A stretch of 64,000 nt of DNA from CAUUJV01 sp963545565 (GCA_963545565.1 CAUUJV010000004.1:1-64000); one strand, 5' to 3'; counted from the stretch's first letter, positions 35,623-46,153 are shown. Program-made: numbers and translations. The notes: generated by a model not told the origin, from the letters alone.

Positions 35623-38331
35623 TTACTTATCCACTTGTGTATCGGATTCATTATTAGCTACGGTAGCATCCGCAGGCGTGGATTGCGCAGCAGACTGTGC
35701 TTCACCGGCAGAATTTTCACTATCGTCATCTTCTGTTTCCATATTACGGGCGATAGAGATGATTTCATCATTCTTATCTGGTTTTGCCAATGTAACGCCT
35801 TGGGTGGTGCGCCCTGTGCGCTTGACTTCGGAAACATCAGAGCGAATTACCTTACCAGACTTCATAATGGCCATAATCTGGTCTTCTTCAGTTACGACAA
35901 CTGCGCCAACGAGGCTTCCTCGGCCTTCCACAAGGTTAATTGCTTTTACACCAAACCCGTTGCGCCCTTGTAAGCGATACTCACTGAGTGCTGTGCGCTT
36001 CGCAAAACCTTCGTTAGTTACTACAAGCAAATCTGATTCAGAATCAGCTGGAACCACATCCATGCTAAGCAGCAAATCTTCACCTGGTTCACCACGGAAC
36101 TTCATTGCTTGAACGCCAGCAGTTTGACGACCCATTGGACGAAGCGTTTCATCATCCGCAGAGAATTTAACACTCATTCCTTTTTGGGAGACCACTATGA
36201 TTTCGTCGTCGCTATTGCATAATGCAGCACCAACGAGTTCATCAATTACTGGAATCTCATTGCCTTCTTCATCAGTGGTTACTGCGCCTTCAATTTCGCG
36301 CAAACGCACTGCAATCAAACCGCCTTGACGAGTTGAATCATATTCAGGTAAGCGAGTCTTTTTAATCTTGCCGCTCTTTGTTGCAAGCACAAGATACTGG
36401 GCTTCGTCATAATCATGAATAGACAGAACCTGCTGAATCTTTTCGTCTGGGCCAAGTTGAAGCAAGTTTGCCACATGGGAACCCTTGGAATCTCGCGATC
36501 CTTCAGGAATCTCATAGCCTTTGATACGGAATACTCGCCCTTCATTAGTGAAGAAAAGTAGCCAATTATGCGTGCTGGTCAGGAAGAAGTGGTCAACTAC
36601 ATCATCTTCACGTAGTTTTGCACCCTTGATTCCCTTGCCGCCGCGGTGCTGTGCGCGATATTCATCAGCTTTGGTTCTCTTGATGTAACCAGAGTGAGTA
36701 ACTGTAACAACCACATTTTCTTCAGCAATAAGGTCTTCGAAGTTTACTTCTCCGGAGAATGGAAGAATCTGAGTGCGGCGATCATCACCGTAACGTTCTA
36801 CGATGTCATCAAGCTCATCGCCCACAATCTTGCGCTGACGTTCTGGATTAGCCAAAATATCGTTATAGTCAGCAATCTTGCGCATAAGTTCATTATGCTC
36901 ATCCACAATTTTCTGTCGTTCCAAAGCTGCCAAACGGCGAAGCTGCATAGCTAGAATTGCGTCGGCTTGAACTTGGTCAACATCCAGCAAATCCATCAAA
37001 CCAGTGCGAGCCTGCTCAACGTCTGGAGAACGGCGAATAAGCGCAATCACTTCTTCAATCATGTCCAGAGCCTTCAAATAGCCCTGCAAAATATGGTCAC
37101 GCTCTTCGGCTTCGCGCTTCAAATAGCGCGTACGGCGTTCAATAACCTCAAGCTGGTGGGAAATCCAATGGCGAATGAATGCATCCAAGCTTAAAGTGCG
37201 TGGCACACCGTCAACAAGTGCAAGCATATTTGCACCGAATGTTTGCTGAAGCTGAGTGTGCTTGTAAAGATTATTGAGCACAACCTTAGGCACTGCGTCA
37301 CGCTTGAGCACAAGCACTAAACGTTGACCTGTACGGCCTGAGGTCTCATCACGCATATCCGCGATGCCTTGAATCTTGCCATCACGAACTGCTTCACGAA
37401 TAGAAGATGCCAGGCGGTCTGGATTTACCTGATATGGAAGCTCAGTAACAACAAGGCACAATCTTCCTTGAATTTCTTCAGTATTAACCACTGCACGCAT
37501 GGTGATAAGACCACGGCCAGTGCGGTAAGCCTGCTCAATGCCTTTGTGACCAAGAATTGTTGCACCCGTTGGGAAATCTGGCCCCTTTATGATGGCAATG
37601 AGATTATTAAGAAGCTCTTCACGGCTCACATCTGGGTGATCAAGTGCCCAATGCACACCTTCAGCCACTTCACGCATATTGTGAGGTGGAATATTGGTTG
37701 CCATGCCTACTGCGATGCCAGATGATCCGTTAACAAGCAGGTTAGGGAAGCGCGCTGGAAGAACTGTTGGTTCCTGAGTTTTGCTGTCGTAGTTTGGAAC
37801 GAAGTCAACGGTATCTTTATCAATATCGCGAACAAGTTCCATAGCCAAAGGAGCCATGCGACATTCGGTATAACGCATTGCAGCTGCAGGGTCATCACCA
37901 GGTGAACCAAAGTTTCCTTGGCCATCTACGAGCATATAGCGCATTGCCCAAGACTGTGCCATGCGCACCAATGTGTCATAAATAGCAGCATCACCATGTG
38001 GATGGTATTTACCCATCACATCGCCCACAACGCGCGAGCACTTATTATAGCCGCGGTCTGGGCGGTAGCCACCGTCATACATTGCGTACACAACACGGCG
38101 GTGCACTGGCTTCATGCCATCGCGAACGTCTGGGAGTGCACGCTCCACAATCACTGAGAGTGCGTAGGCCAAGTAAGATTCACGCATTTCCTGCTGAAGG
38201 TCAGTTGGCTGAACGCGCTGACCAGCTAACAAACCATAATCTGGAGCCGTTGCCTGTGGACTTGCTGGTTCGAGGGAATGATCTGCTGCATTGAGATCAT
38301 CAAACTCGTTCGTACCGTTTTCGTCTGCCAC
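35623..38331 (-). CDS. gyrA: DNA gyrase subunit A
   Basis: Breakage-reunion subunit of gyrase, cytoplasmic, works with GyrB to add negative supercoils. 902 residues. GTG start at 38331 with AAGGAC upstream. Catalytic Tyr154 lies in AAAMRYTEC. The quinolone-determining region reads KYHPHGDAAIYD: Ala115 stands where E. coli has Ser83, and Asp119 keeps the position of Asp87. The C-terminal beta-pinwheel has a GyrA box near QHRGGKGIKGAK. An acidic, Ala/Asp-rich tail follows. gyrB lies 73 bases upstream, the gap holding a triple CTTATGC stutter. Confidence 0.97.
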   Translation of the reverse strand: MADENGTNEFDDLNAADHSLEPASPQATAPDYGLLAGQRVQPTDLQQEMRESYLAYALSVIVERALPDVRDGMKPVHRRVVYAMYDGGYRPDRGYNKCSRVVGDVMGKYHPHGDAAIYDTLVRMAQSWAMRYMLVDGQGNFGSPGDDPAAAMRYTECRMAPLAMELVRDIDKDTVDFVPNYDSKTQEPTVLPARFPNLLVNGSSGIAVGMATNIPPHNMREVAEGVHWALDHPDVSREELLNNLIAIIKGPDFPTGATILGHKGIEQAYRTGRGLITMRAVVNTEEIQGRLCLVVTELPYQVNPDRLASSIREAVRDGKIQGIADMRDETSGRTGQRLVLVLKRDAVPKVVLNNLYKHTQLQQTFGANMLALVDGVPRTLSLDAFIRHWISHQLEVIERRTRYLKREAEERDHILQGYLKALDMIEEVIALIRRSPDVEQARTGLMDLLDVDQVQADAILAMQLRRLAALERQKIVDEHNELMRKIADYNDILANPERQRKIVGDELDDIVERYGDDRRTQILPFSGEVNFEDLIAEENVVVTVTHSGYIKRTKADEYRAQHRGGKGIKGAKLREDDVVDHFFLTSTHNWLLFFTNEGRVFRIKGYEIPEGSRDSKGSHVANLLQLGPDEKIQQVLSIHDYDEAQYLVLATKSGKIKKTRLPEYDSTRQGGLIAVRLREIEGAVTTDEEGNEIPVIDELVGAALCNSDDEIIVVSQKGMSVKFSADDETLRPMGRQTAGVQAMKFRGEPGEDLLLSMDVVPADSESDLLVVTNEGFAKRTALSEYRLQGRNGFGVKAINLVEGRGSLVGAVVVTEEDQIMAIMKSGKVIRSDVSEVKRTGRTTQGVTLAKPDKNDEIISIARNMETEDDDSENSAGEAQSAAQSTPADATVANNESDTQVDK

Positions 38332-38404
38332 GATTGTCCTTATTTCTTAAAATTTCTTGAAAATCTGATTCAACTTTTTGTGACTCTTATGCGACTTATG
38401 CACC

Positions 38405-40486
38405 TTATGCATCGATGAATCGTGCATCGTGTGCATTGCGCTGAATAAACAAGCGACGAGGCTCGACTTCTTCACCCATAAGCATGGTGAATGTTTCATC
38501 AGCCTGTGCAGCATCTTCAATGTGAATCTGCTTGAGTATTCGATGATCAGGATCCATGGTGGTTTCCCACAATTCCTGATAGCTCATCTCCCCCAGACCC
38601 TTGTAGCGCTGAATTCCTTCGCCTTTAGGAAGCTGACGACCTTTTTCGTGACCTTCCTTCAGCTTGCGATCGCGCTCTGCATCAGTGTACACAAAGTCAT
38701 GCTGACCCTTGGTCCACTTAAGTCTGTAGAGCGGAGGCATTGCCACATATACGTATCCAGCAGTAATCATTGGACGCATGTATCGGAAGAATAACGTGAG
38801 ATTAAGGGTAGCAATATGAGCACCATCCACATCAGCATCAGCCATAATGATGATTTTGTGGTAACGAACCTTGGAAACATCGAAATCTTCACCATAGCCA
38901 CCACCTACTGCTGTGATAAGCGATTCAATAGTGTCAGACTTCATCATGCGGTCAAGGCTGGCGCGCTCTGTATTTAGGATTTTTCCTCGCAACGGCAAAA
39001 TTGCCTGCGTAATTGGGTTACGACCCTGAATAGCAGAACCGCCTGCAGAATCACCCTCCACGATGAAAAGTTCGCACTCTTCAGGATTATTGGACTGGCA
39101 ATCCTTGAGCTTATCTGGCATACCTGCTGACTCAAAAATAGACTTTCGACGTGTTGATTCACGTGCTTTCTTAGCAGCTAAACGAGCGCGATTTGCTTCC
39201 ATGCCCTTTTGAATAATGAGTTTTGCTTCATTAGGGTGAGCATCGAACCAATCAGTGAGCTTCTCTGTCATCACATGCTGCACGAAAGTCTTAGCTTCAG
39301 AATTGCCAAGCTTCGTCTTTGTCTGTCCTTCAAACTGTGGAACAGTAAGCTTTACAGAAATAACAGCAGTTAGCCCTTCACGCACGTCATCTCCAGAAAG
39401 ATTTTCATTCTTTTCTTTAAGGAATCCCTTTTCGCGTGCGTAACGGTTAATCAAGCCGGTTAAAGCTGAGCGGAAACCTTCTTCGTGAGTACCGCCTTCT
39501 GTTGTAGAAATAGTATTTGCAAAAGTATGAACAGATTCAGAGTAAGCACTCGTCCACTGCAAAGCGATTTCAGCGGAAATACCCTGCTTCAAATCCTCGG
39601 CTTCAATGCTGATAACTTCTGGTTCAACAACATTAACGTTCTTGTTTTTTACAAGGAAATCTACGTAATCTTGAATACCATTTACATACTGATATGTAAC
39701 GGTTTCAAACTTCTTTTCACCATCCTCAAGTGTTTCAGAAGCAACCTCATCGCCAGTGTCTTCAGTCTCACGCATATCTGTGAGAGAAATCTTGAGTCCC
39801 TTATTTAAGAACGCCATTTGTTGGAAACGAGAACGCAAAGTCTCAAAATCATAAACGGTTGTTTCAAAAATTGCAGGATCAGCCCAGAAAGTGACTGATG
39901 TTCCTGTGGACTCTTCAGCACTCATACGGTGAGTTTTCTTCAAAGCTGCCGTTGGCTTCTGATCCAAGTATGTTTGAGTCCAGTGGAAACCTTGGCGACG
40001 CACATCAACATCTACGCGTGTTGAAAGAGCGTTCACAACGGAAATACCCACGCCGTGCAAACCGCCAGAAACTGCGTATCCTCCGCCACCGAATTTACCG
40101 CCAGCATGCAGCTTTGTCATCACAACTTCCACGCCAGAACGACCTTCACCTGGAACATCATCAACTGGAATTCCACGGCCATCATCCACTACTCGAATTC
40201 CATTGTCTGGAAGAATAGTCACTTCAATATGTGTTGCGAACCCAGCTAATGCTTCATCAACGGAATTATCAACAATCTCATACACCAAGTGATGTAAGCC
40301 ACGTGAACCCGTGGAACCAATGTACATACCTGGTCGAATTCGAACTGCTTCGAGTCCTTCAAGAACTCGTAAATCACTCGCTTCATAATGTTCTGGAGAC
40401 AGTTCATCATCGAGCTGGGCAGAGTCACTCAGGGTCTCATCAATCTCAACGTTGTCTTCCGGATTTTCTGCCATAAGGTCAGTCAA
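38405..40486 (-). CDS. gyrB: DNA gyrase subunit B
   Basis: ATPase subunit of gyrase. 693 residues. I keep the TTG start at 40486 because AAAGGAAG lies 6 bases upstream; ATG 40474 would be badly spaced. GHKL ATP-binding motifs are VDNSVDEALAG, VDDGRGIPVD and GGLHGVGISVVNALS. The transducer has Lys in QTKTKLGN. The TOPRIM domain has FIVEGDSAGGSA, metal-binding DADVDGAHI and the C-terminal QRYKGLGEM. It sits between dciA and gyrA in the usual actinobacterial order. Confidence 0.97.
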   Translation of the reverse strand: MTDLMAENPEDNVEIDETLSDSAQLDDELSPEHYEASDLRVLEGLEAVRIRPGMYIGSTGSRGLHHLVYEIVDNSVDEALAGFATHIEVTILPDNGIRVVDDGRGIPVDDVPGEGRSGVEVVMTKLHAGGKFGGGGYAVSGGLHGVGISVVNALSTRVDVDVRRQGFHWTQTYLDQKPTAALKKTHRMSAEESTGTSVTFWADPAIFETTVYDFETLRSRFQQMAFLNKGLKISLTDMRETEDTGDEVASETLEDGEKKFETVTYQYVNGIQDYVDFLVKNKNVNVVEPEVISIEAEDLKQGISAEIALQWTSAYSESVHTFANTISTTEGGTHEEGFRSALTGLINRYAREKGFLKEKNENLSGDDVREGLTAVISVKLTVPQFEGQTKTKLGNSEAKTFVQHVMTEKLTDWFDAHPNEAKLIIQKGMEANRARLAAKKARESTRRKSIFESAGMPDKLKDCQSNNPEECELFIVEGDSAGGSAIQGRNPITQAILPLRGKILNTERASLDRMMKSDTIESLITAVGGGYGEDFDVSKVRYHKIIIMADADVDGAHIATLNLTLFFRYMRPMITAGYVYVAMPPLYRLKWTKGQHDFVYTDAERDRKLKEGHEKGRQLPKGEGIQRYKGLGEMSYQELWETTMDPDHRILKQIHIEDAAQADETFTMLMGEEVEPRRLFIQRNAHDARFIDA

Positions 40487-40595
40487 CCGAATCTTCCTTT
40501 CTAGCGGCTATACAAAGGTATTTCCGCAAGGCGATATGCGCTAAAACGGCTAAAAACAGCCCTTAAACACATTTACACTCAATATACCTAGGGTA

Positions 40596-41096
40596 CTAAA
40601 AGCGACGGACGTTGTGCCTGCGTGCAAAGTTCTTTGATTTTCGTGTATTTGCACCGGTTATGCGAATTTCACCCACATGTAGCCCAGGAAGTTCAATCTG
40701 AATTTTTTCGCGAATCTGCGGAATAAGATATTGTAATTGGGTCTGCCACACCGGAGAGTCCGAATGAATAACGATGCTGCCGTCTGACTCATCGTATGAC
40801 ACTACTGAAGAATTCTGCGCAACCGCTTCCCCTACAATACTTCCCCATTGATTACGTAATTTTGCAATTTTAAGGTCAATATCCCAATTGTTTTTCGCAA
40901 CTATTTCGCTTAGTAAATTCTTAAAATCTTCAGGATCTCGACCTTCTTTACCAAAACTATTCCATGCAGCAATCTGCCGATCTTCTCGAATTTTTTTCGA
41001 ATCAGATTGGTGTGAGAAGCGTTCAAAAATTTGAGCCCCGAGCTTGCTCTCATCAATGTTATAAGCAACAGAAGGCGGAATATTTGTATTATTCAT
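40596..41096 (-). CDS. dciA: DciA-like DUF721 protein (replicative helicase partner)
   Basis: 166 residues. The C-terminal DUF721 domain has IAKLRNQWGSIVGEAVAQNSSVVSYDESDGSIVIHSDSPVWQTQLQYL, the Trp-x5-G pattern and the VWQTQL strand typical of DciA, which loads or activates DnaB where DnaC/DnaI are absent. The N-terminal part is polar and probably disordered. Its ATG overlaps the recF stop as ATGA, so translation is coupled. Confidence 0.88.
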   Translation of the reverse strand: MNNTNIPPSVAYNIDESKLGAQIFERFSHQSDSKKIREDRQIAAWNSFGKEGRDPEDFKNLLSEIVAKNNWDIDLKIAKLRNQWGSIVGEAVAQNSSVVSYDESDGSIVIHSDSPVWQTQLQYLIPQIREKIQIELPGLHVGEIRITGANTRKSKNFARRHNVRRF

Positions 41097-42322
41097 AGCA
41101 CTTGCTGCATTTCTTCAGCGGTTGGGATATTCCACTGCATACTTTTTTCCAGTATCTCTTCTACATCAATAATTGCAGCATTATCATTCTGAGTTATTTC
41201 ATTAGGAATATCGTCACGCGACGCAGCTGTAATGAGTACTTGCTGCTGTGCACGCGCAAATTCAATAATCTGAGAGCGCCTTGAATTATCGAGCTGAGAA
41301 AAAACATCATCTAAAATCAGAATAGGTACGTTGTCTGCATTAGAAAGAACCTCAAACATAGCCATTTTCAATGCAAGCGCTAAAGTCCACAACTCTCCAT
41401 TGGATGCATATTCTTTTGCTGTCATGCCGTTCAATGTAAAGATTAAATCATCCCGATGTGGACCAATAAGATTTCGTCCCTGAGCAACTTCCCCCTCGTA
41501 GAGCCGTTGAAAATGATTGCTTAACTCACTGTGAATTGTTTGGTAGTCATACTTATCGCTTAGATCAAAAACCTCTGAAAAAGATGGAGCATAAGAAATA
41601 TGCGCGTTCTGGTCTTTACCTGCAAGTTGGCTATAAATACGTGTGAAAGGCTCCTGCAAAGCTTCTATTATTTCGTTGCGTCTCTTGGTTATTTCCACGC
41701 CTGTTGCAATAAGCTGACTAGTCCAAATTTCCAAGCCAGTAAACATTGCGGTCATATCTATACTCTGCCCATTGCCAGTCATGCTATTTCGAGCATGAGC
41801 TACTTGCCTTAGCAAAGCAACGCGTTGTTTAGCTATGTGGTTGTAGTTATTCAGAAGTGTGGAATAGTCATGAAAATATTGTGATGCAGCAGAATCAATA
41901 AATTTTCTACGGTGAGCTGGATCCATTGAAACAAGTAATTGATCTTCTGGAGCAAATGTAACACAGCGAATTTTTCCCACTATGTCTCGCATAAAAAGCG
42001 ACTGCCCACCATTAACACGAGCTCTATTTGCTCCTCGCGTTGTAACAGTCGCTTGATAGAGAGTTGTGGAATATTGCTCATTTCCACTACTTTTTTCCTC
42101 TACATTTGCTCGGATTACCGCACTTTTTTGTCCGTTCTCAACAAGCGGTAAAGAAGAATTTACTCTGTGACTAGTGCCAGTGGAAAGAAATTCAATAGCT
42201 TCAACAATATTTGTTTTACCTAAACCGTTATGACCTACGAGTACATTAAGCCCCGCTGAAAAATCAACGAGGCAATGATTCCATGATCTGTAATGATCGA
42301 GAACAAGACGAGTAATGTACAT
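41093..42322 (-). CDS. recF: DNA replication/repair protein RecF
   Basis: SMC-like ATPase that loads RecA at gapped DNA. 409 residues. Walker A GHNGLGKTN (30-38), signature region around EGEVAQGRNLIGPHRDDL, Walker B VPILILDDVFSQLD. Standard length. 25 bases downstream of dnaN and overlapping dciA by 4 bases, in one operon. Confidence 0.95.
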   Translation of the reverse strand: MYITRLVLDHYRSWNHCLVDFSAGLNVLVGHNGLGKTNIVEAIEFLSTGTSHRVNSSLPLVENGQKSAVIRANVEEKSSGNEQYSTTLYQATVTTRGANRARVNGGQSLFMRDIVGKIRCVTFAPEDQLLVSMDPAHRRKFIDSAASQYFHDYSTLLNNYNHIAKQRVALLRQVAHARNSMTGNGQSIDMTAMFTGLEIWTSQLIATGVEITKRRNEIIEALQEPFTRIYSQLAGKDQNAHISYAPSFSEVFDLSDKYDYQTIHSELSNHFQRLYEGEVAQGRNLIGPHRDDLIFTLNGMTAKEYASNGELWTLALALKMAMFEVLSNADNVPILILDDVFSQLDNSRRSQIIEFARAQQQVLITAASRDDIPNEITQNDNAAIIDVEEILEKSMQWNIPTAEEMQQVL

Positions 42323-42347
42323 TGATTACTTAGTAATTACTCGGTAA

Positions 42348-43472
42348 CTATTCAGTGAAACGCATTGGGACAAGTAAGTAGCGATAATCCATGGATTCAT
42401 CGCCATCTTCTTCTTGCTGACCGTTGAATTCAACGGCTTTTACAGCACTAGTCATCTTCATACGCACATATGGTTCTGCAATTGCGTTTAATCCGTCGAG
42501 CAAATAAACAGGATTGAATGCAACAGTAATATCATCACCAGCAAGGTCAACAGAAATTACTTCGGTTGCTTGTGATTCGTCAGCACTTCCTGCTGAAAGA
42601 GTAACTTCATTTCTAGAGAAGACCATTCTAATAGGGGCATTACGTTCAGCGACTAAAGAGACTCTGCGAATTGCAGAAATAAGCTCAGAACGATTTAGAA
42701 CAGCTTCAATAGGATATTCATCTGCAAAAAGACGATCGACTGCAGGGAATTCACCATCAATAAGTTGAGAAGTTGAAATACGGCCAGCATTCTCAAAGCC
42801 CATAAGATTCAAGGACTCTGGATTGAAATCAATAACCACATTCTGAGAAGAGTCCAAAGAGCGAGCAACATCCCGTAAACGGCTACCTTCAACCAAGGTA
42901 GAAGTCTCAATATTTGGATTTTCTGGTGACCATTGATATGTTACGCGTGAAAGACGGAAGCGATCGGTTGCGGTCATTGTAACTTTTTCGCCTTCAAAAC
43001 TCATATGAATCGATTTCAGTACAACTCGGTTATCATCATGAGCAACAGCAACGGATGCTTGATTAATCGCATTAGAGAAAGTCTGAGCATCTACTTGGCC
43101 GAGTTTAATTGGAGCAAGAGGAAGATCTGGATAATCTGAATCTGGCATTAGTTGCAGAGAGAATTTAGATTTTCCGCCACTGATAGTGACCTTTGATCCA
43201 GACGTTGATAAATAAATTTTCCCTTGTGGGAGAGCTTTAGCAATGTCAGCAAGTAATTTACCAAGAACGATTATCGTTCCAGGTTCATCTACACCAGCTT
43301 CAACGTGATCTCTTGCCGAGACCTCGTAGTCAAAAGCGCTGAGTTGCAGAGTTCCATCGAGTGCCTCAAGTTTTACACCAGCGAGGATTGGAGTGGCTGG
43401 ACGGCTTGGAATAATACGTGTTGTCCAAGCAACAGCTTCTGCAAACGCTGCAGAATCGACTTCAACTTTCAT
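42348..43472 (-). CDS. dnaN: DNA polymerase III beta sliding clamp
   Basis: Forms the ring clamp that holds the polymerase on DNA. 374 residues, standard. Three clamp domains are visible; the start MKVEVDSAAFAEAVAWTTRIIPSRPATPIL and the end YRYLLVPMRFTE fit actinobacterial DnaN. It lies downstream of dnaA on the same strand across a 611-base region that carries DnaA boxes and the dnaA terminator, so it has its own promoter. Confidence 0.97.
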   Translation of the reverse strand: MKVEVDSAAFAEAVAWTTRIIPSRPATPILAGVKLEALDGTLQLSAFDYEVSARDHVEAGVDEPGTIIVLGKLLADIAKALPQGKIYLSTSGSKVTISGGKSKFSLQLMPDSDYPDLPLAPIKLGQVDAQTFSNAINQASVAVAHDDNRVVLKSIHMSFEGEKVTMTATDRFRLSRVTYQWSPENPNIETSTLVEGSRLRDVARSLDSSQNVVIDFNPESLNLMGFENAGRISTSQLIDGEFPAVDRLFADEYPIEAVLNRSELISAIRRVSLVAERNAPIRMVFSRNEVTLSAGSADESQATEVISVDLAGDDITVAFNPVYLLDGLNAIAEPYVRMKMTSAVKAVEFNGQQEEDGDESMDYRYLLVPMRFTE

Positions 43473-43665
43473 AAGAACCTCTCCGACTCGTAATGGATTT
43501 ATAGCAAAGCCTCAAGAAGAACTATCCGAAACTTTGCTTGCAACAGCTGGAACTATTCTAGCTAACATATCGAGAAAAATCTGACAACCTTTTAGCGATA
43601 AATTTCAGCTAATTTATGAAAATGATAAATATTAATAAATAAAAAATAATAGTAATAATAAGGGC

Positions 43666-43906
43666 TGTGGATAGTGTGGAAAAGTCCTACACATATTCTT
43701 ATTAGCCACATCTGGGGATTTTTACAGTGTGGATAATTTTTTAACTTGATGTGGATAACTATGTGGTTTATTCACAGTGTATTTCTGGTTATTAAATTAT
43801 CCCCATTTTTCAAGCAGTTATAAGCAATTATTCCCCATTTTATACACAGAAAAATGTGGGGTTATCCACTGAGTTTTCCTTAATCTGTGAATAACCATGT
43901 GGATAA
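43666..43906. other. DnaA-box cluster, oriC part 1
   Basis: Perfect TGTGGATAA boxes at 43728-43736, 43750-43758 and 43898-43906. Near-matches are TGTGGATAG 43666, TTATTCACA 43768, TTATACACA 43840, TTATCCACT 43862 and TGTGAATAA 43886. An A/T-only block lies beside it at about 43620-43660. Boxes occur in both orientations. With the cluster upstream of dnaA this forms a bipartite origin. Confidence 0.85.
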
Positions 43907-43982
43907 CTTTTATTCAAAATGGATATCTTTTGGCGTGTCCAATTGTGAAGAAAATACTAAAATCTTGTTTGGTAAACTTGCT

Positions 43983-44038
43983 AAAAAAATAAAAATGCGC
44001 AGAAGTAGCCTACCATCCATCAGACTAACTTCTACGCG
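43983..44038 (-). terminator. Terminator after dnaA
   Basis: Stem from GCGCAGAAGT (43997-44006) and ACTTCTACGC (44028-44037) with one mismatch, then TTTTTATTTTTTT on the minus strand. Confidence 0.65.
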
Positions 44039-44083
44039 TTTAAGTGAGTTATTAGCGATTATTAACGATATTATTAACTAACG

Positions 44084-45730
44084 CTACATGTCAGCACTAC
44101 CATGCTGCTTTAAGTGCACAGTTAACTCATTGACATAGTTGTATATTTCTCGTTTTTCTGACATTTCAGAAGTAATTTTACGGCAGGCGTGCATAACTGT
44201 GGAATGATCTCGTCCACCAAAAATTTCACCAACGTCTACAAGCGACATACTCGTCATTTCACGCGCCATATACATAGCAATTTGACGAGCCATAGCAACG
44301 TTCTTTGTACGACCTGGCCCAACCAAATCATCAAAGGTCAGTTTGAAATACTTAGCAACGCTTGTAATGATGTCTGTTGGAGTAATTTCTATGTCAGTGG
44401 TAAAGAAATCCTGCAGCGTTTGCTCCGCTAAAGTGCGCGTAATAGGCTGGTTATTAAGGCTTGCCATTGCTGTTACACGAGTTAAAGCACCTTCAAGCTC
44501 ACGAATATTATCCGTAACCTGATCTGCGATTAAATCCAGCACTTCATTTGGCACAACAATACTGCCGCTCGCCACTTTAAGACGAAGAATAGCAACACGA
44601 GTTTCACGATCTGGCGGCTTAATATCCACAGAAAGACCAGAATCAAAGCGGGAAATAAGTCGAGCCTCAAACCCTTTTAGATTTTTTGGCGCCACATCAG
44701 AAGCTATAACAATCTGTTTATTTTTCTCATGTAAGGCATTAAAAGTATGGAAGAACTGTTCCATAGTTGAGGGACCATTACCCAAAAATTGAATATCATC
44801 AATGAGCAGCACATCAACATTACGATACTTTTCATTAAATAGTGCTACAGATTCTTGCCGTTGCGCTCCACCAGCCAATGCGTTGATGAATTCGTTCATA
44901 AATTCTTCTGCATTTGCATAAAGAACTTTTGCACTTGGATTTTGCTGAATAATATAGTTTCCAATTGCATTCAACAAGTGTGTTTTACCTAACCCAGAAT
45001 CACCGTAGATACACAAAGGGTTAAACGTTTTTCCAGGCGTTTCTGCAGCTGCTAGTGCTGCAGCCTTCGCAAATCGATTAGAGTCTCCTGGAACGAATGT
45101 GTCGAAAGTTGCTGAAGTATTCAAATGAGTGGATTCATCACGAGTTACTTTGCTACTTGTGTGCAGTGGAGTAACTGAAGAATTAGTTGCAAGTGCAATA
45201 GCGTCTGCACTCGTTTGAAAACCAGGATTTTCGTGGACTTTTTCGTGGAAACCGCGTGCTTGTTCAGGCTCATTAGAATTGCTTGGCTTATTAGATTCAG
45301 ATTGATTGGACTCACTATCAAAGTGTGCAATAACGTCATTGAAATTGGGCTGCTGAACGCGCTGCACGTGTTGTATATTCTGCGTTGCTTGTGTTTGCGG
45401 TGTTTGCTGCGTCTGCTGAGCTTGCCGTACAGGTTGATGAGCCGGTTGATTAGTAGGCTGAACAATCTTGATAACATACATCAAGTCTTTGCCGCTCGCC
45501 TCTTGCAACGCTGTTGTTACAAGATGATCTAATTTATTTTCAATTATTTGCCGTGAAAACTCATTCGATGCATTGAGCACAATCATCGTTTGAGTGAGCT
45601 CGCGAGCAGTGATGTCTTCGATACAGCTTTTATCACGCAAAGTGAGCTGTGGATTTGAGAGAAGCAAATTGCGCGCGATATTCCAGATAGTCTGCGCTTC
45701 ATAAGTAGGTAATTCACTACTATCAGTCAT
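44084..45730 (-). CDS. dnaA: Chromosomal replication initiator DnaA
   Basis: AAA+ initiator that binds TTATCCACA boxes and melts oriC. ATG 45730 is preceded by GAGAGGAG at 7 bases; an in-frame ATG 7 codons earlier has no site. 548 residues. Domain I about 1-90. Domain II is a long Gln/Thr/Asn/Ser-rich linker (about 91-205). The AAA+ core has Walker A GDSGLGKT (243-250) and Walker B VDVLLIDDIQFL. Domain IV ends with the box-binding signature GGRDHSTVMHACRKI. DnaA boxes lie on both sides of the gene. Confidence 0.98.
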   Translation of the reverse strand: MTDSSELPTYEAQTIWNIARNLLLSNPQLTLRDKSCIEDITARELTQTMIVLNASNEFSRQIIENKLDHLVTTALQEASGKDLMYVIKIVQPTNQPAHQPVRQAQQTQQTPQTQATQNIQHVQRVQQPNFNDVIAHFDSESNQSESNKPSNSNEPEQARGFHEKVHENPGFQTSADAIALATNSSVTPLHTSSKVTRDESTHLNTSATFDTFVPGDSNRFAKAAALAAAETPGKTFNPLCIYGDSGLGKTHLLNAIGNYIIQQNPSAKVLYANAEEFMNEFINALAGGAQRQESVALFNEKYRNVDVLLIDDIQFLGNGPSTMEQFFHTFNALHEKNKQIVIASDVAPKNLKGFEARLISRFDSGLSVDIKPPDRETRVAILRLKVASGSIVVPNEVLDLIADQVTDNIRELEGALTRVTAMASLNNQPITRTLAEQTLQDFFTTDIEITPTDIITSVAKYFKLTFDDLVGPGRTKNVAMARQIAMYMAREMTSMSLVDVGEIFGGRDHSTVMHACRKITSEMSEKREIYNYVNELTVHLKQHGSADM

Positions 45731-45836
45731 CGCAACTCCTCTCAATCTCATAATGAATGATGAATATAAGATGCAAACACATCACTCATTTTGCATTAAA
45801 TACGCAAAATTATTCTTGTATGCACTGTGGACGAAG

Positions 45837-46036
45837 TTATCCACAATTAAGCGTGTTGCAAATAAACAAATGTGAATAACATTGATGTAATTTGTGGATA
45901 AGTAATAACAGGTAAAAGAGCTTATACACATAGTTTTCCGCTTATTCACAGTGAAAATGTGGATAAATTACATTGATGTAATTTAAATTGATGATAATCA
46001 CAATTCAATATTTTTCTTTTTCACATTTGTGGGTAA
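45837..46036. other. DnaA-box cluster, oriC part 2
   Basis: Perfect boxes at 45837-45845 (TTATCCACA), 45893-45901 and 45958-45966 (TGTGGATAA). Near-matches are TGTGAATAA 45871, TTATACACA 45922, TTATTCACA 45942 and TGTGGGTAA 46028. The rest is strongly AT-rich. Confidence 0.85.
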
Positions 46037-46153
46037 ATATGTTGATAACTTGTGGAAAATTAGAAATATGAAGAAATAATTACATAAATGTGATTCATAA
46101 AATTTATAAAAGTGGAAACCTCGTGTAATTATTAGCGTTTTGCTCTTTATATT

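Larger units (their letters stand above)
43473..44083. other. dnaA-dnaN intergenic region
   Basis: 611 bases with no supported gene. It contains the DnaA-box cluster at 43666-43906, the dnaA terminator at 43983-44038 and an extremely AT-rich block (about 43590-43660) next to the boxes that could unwind. Confidence 0.8.

Noticed and set aside
43887..44081. 64-residue frame in the origin region
   Set aside because: Overlaps DnaA boxes and the dnaA terminator; no ribosome site or homology.
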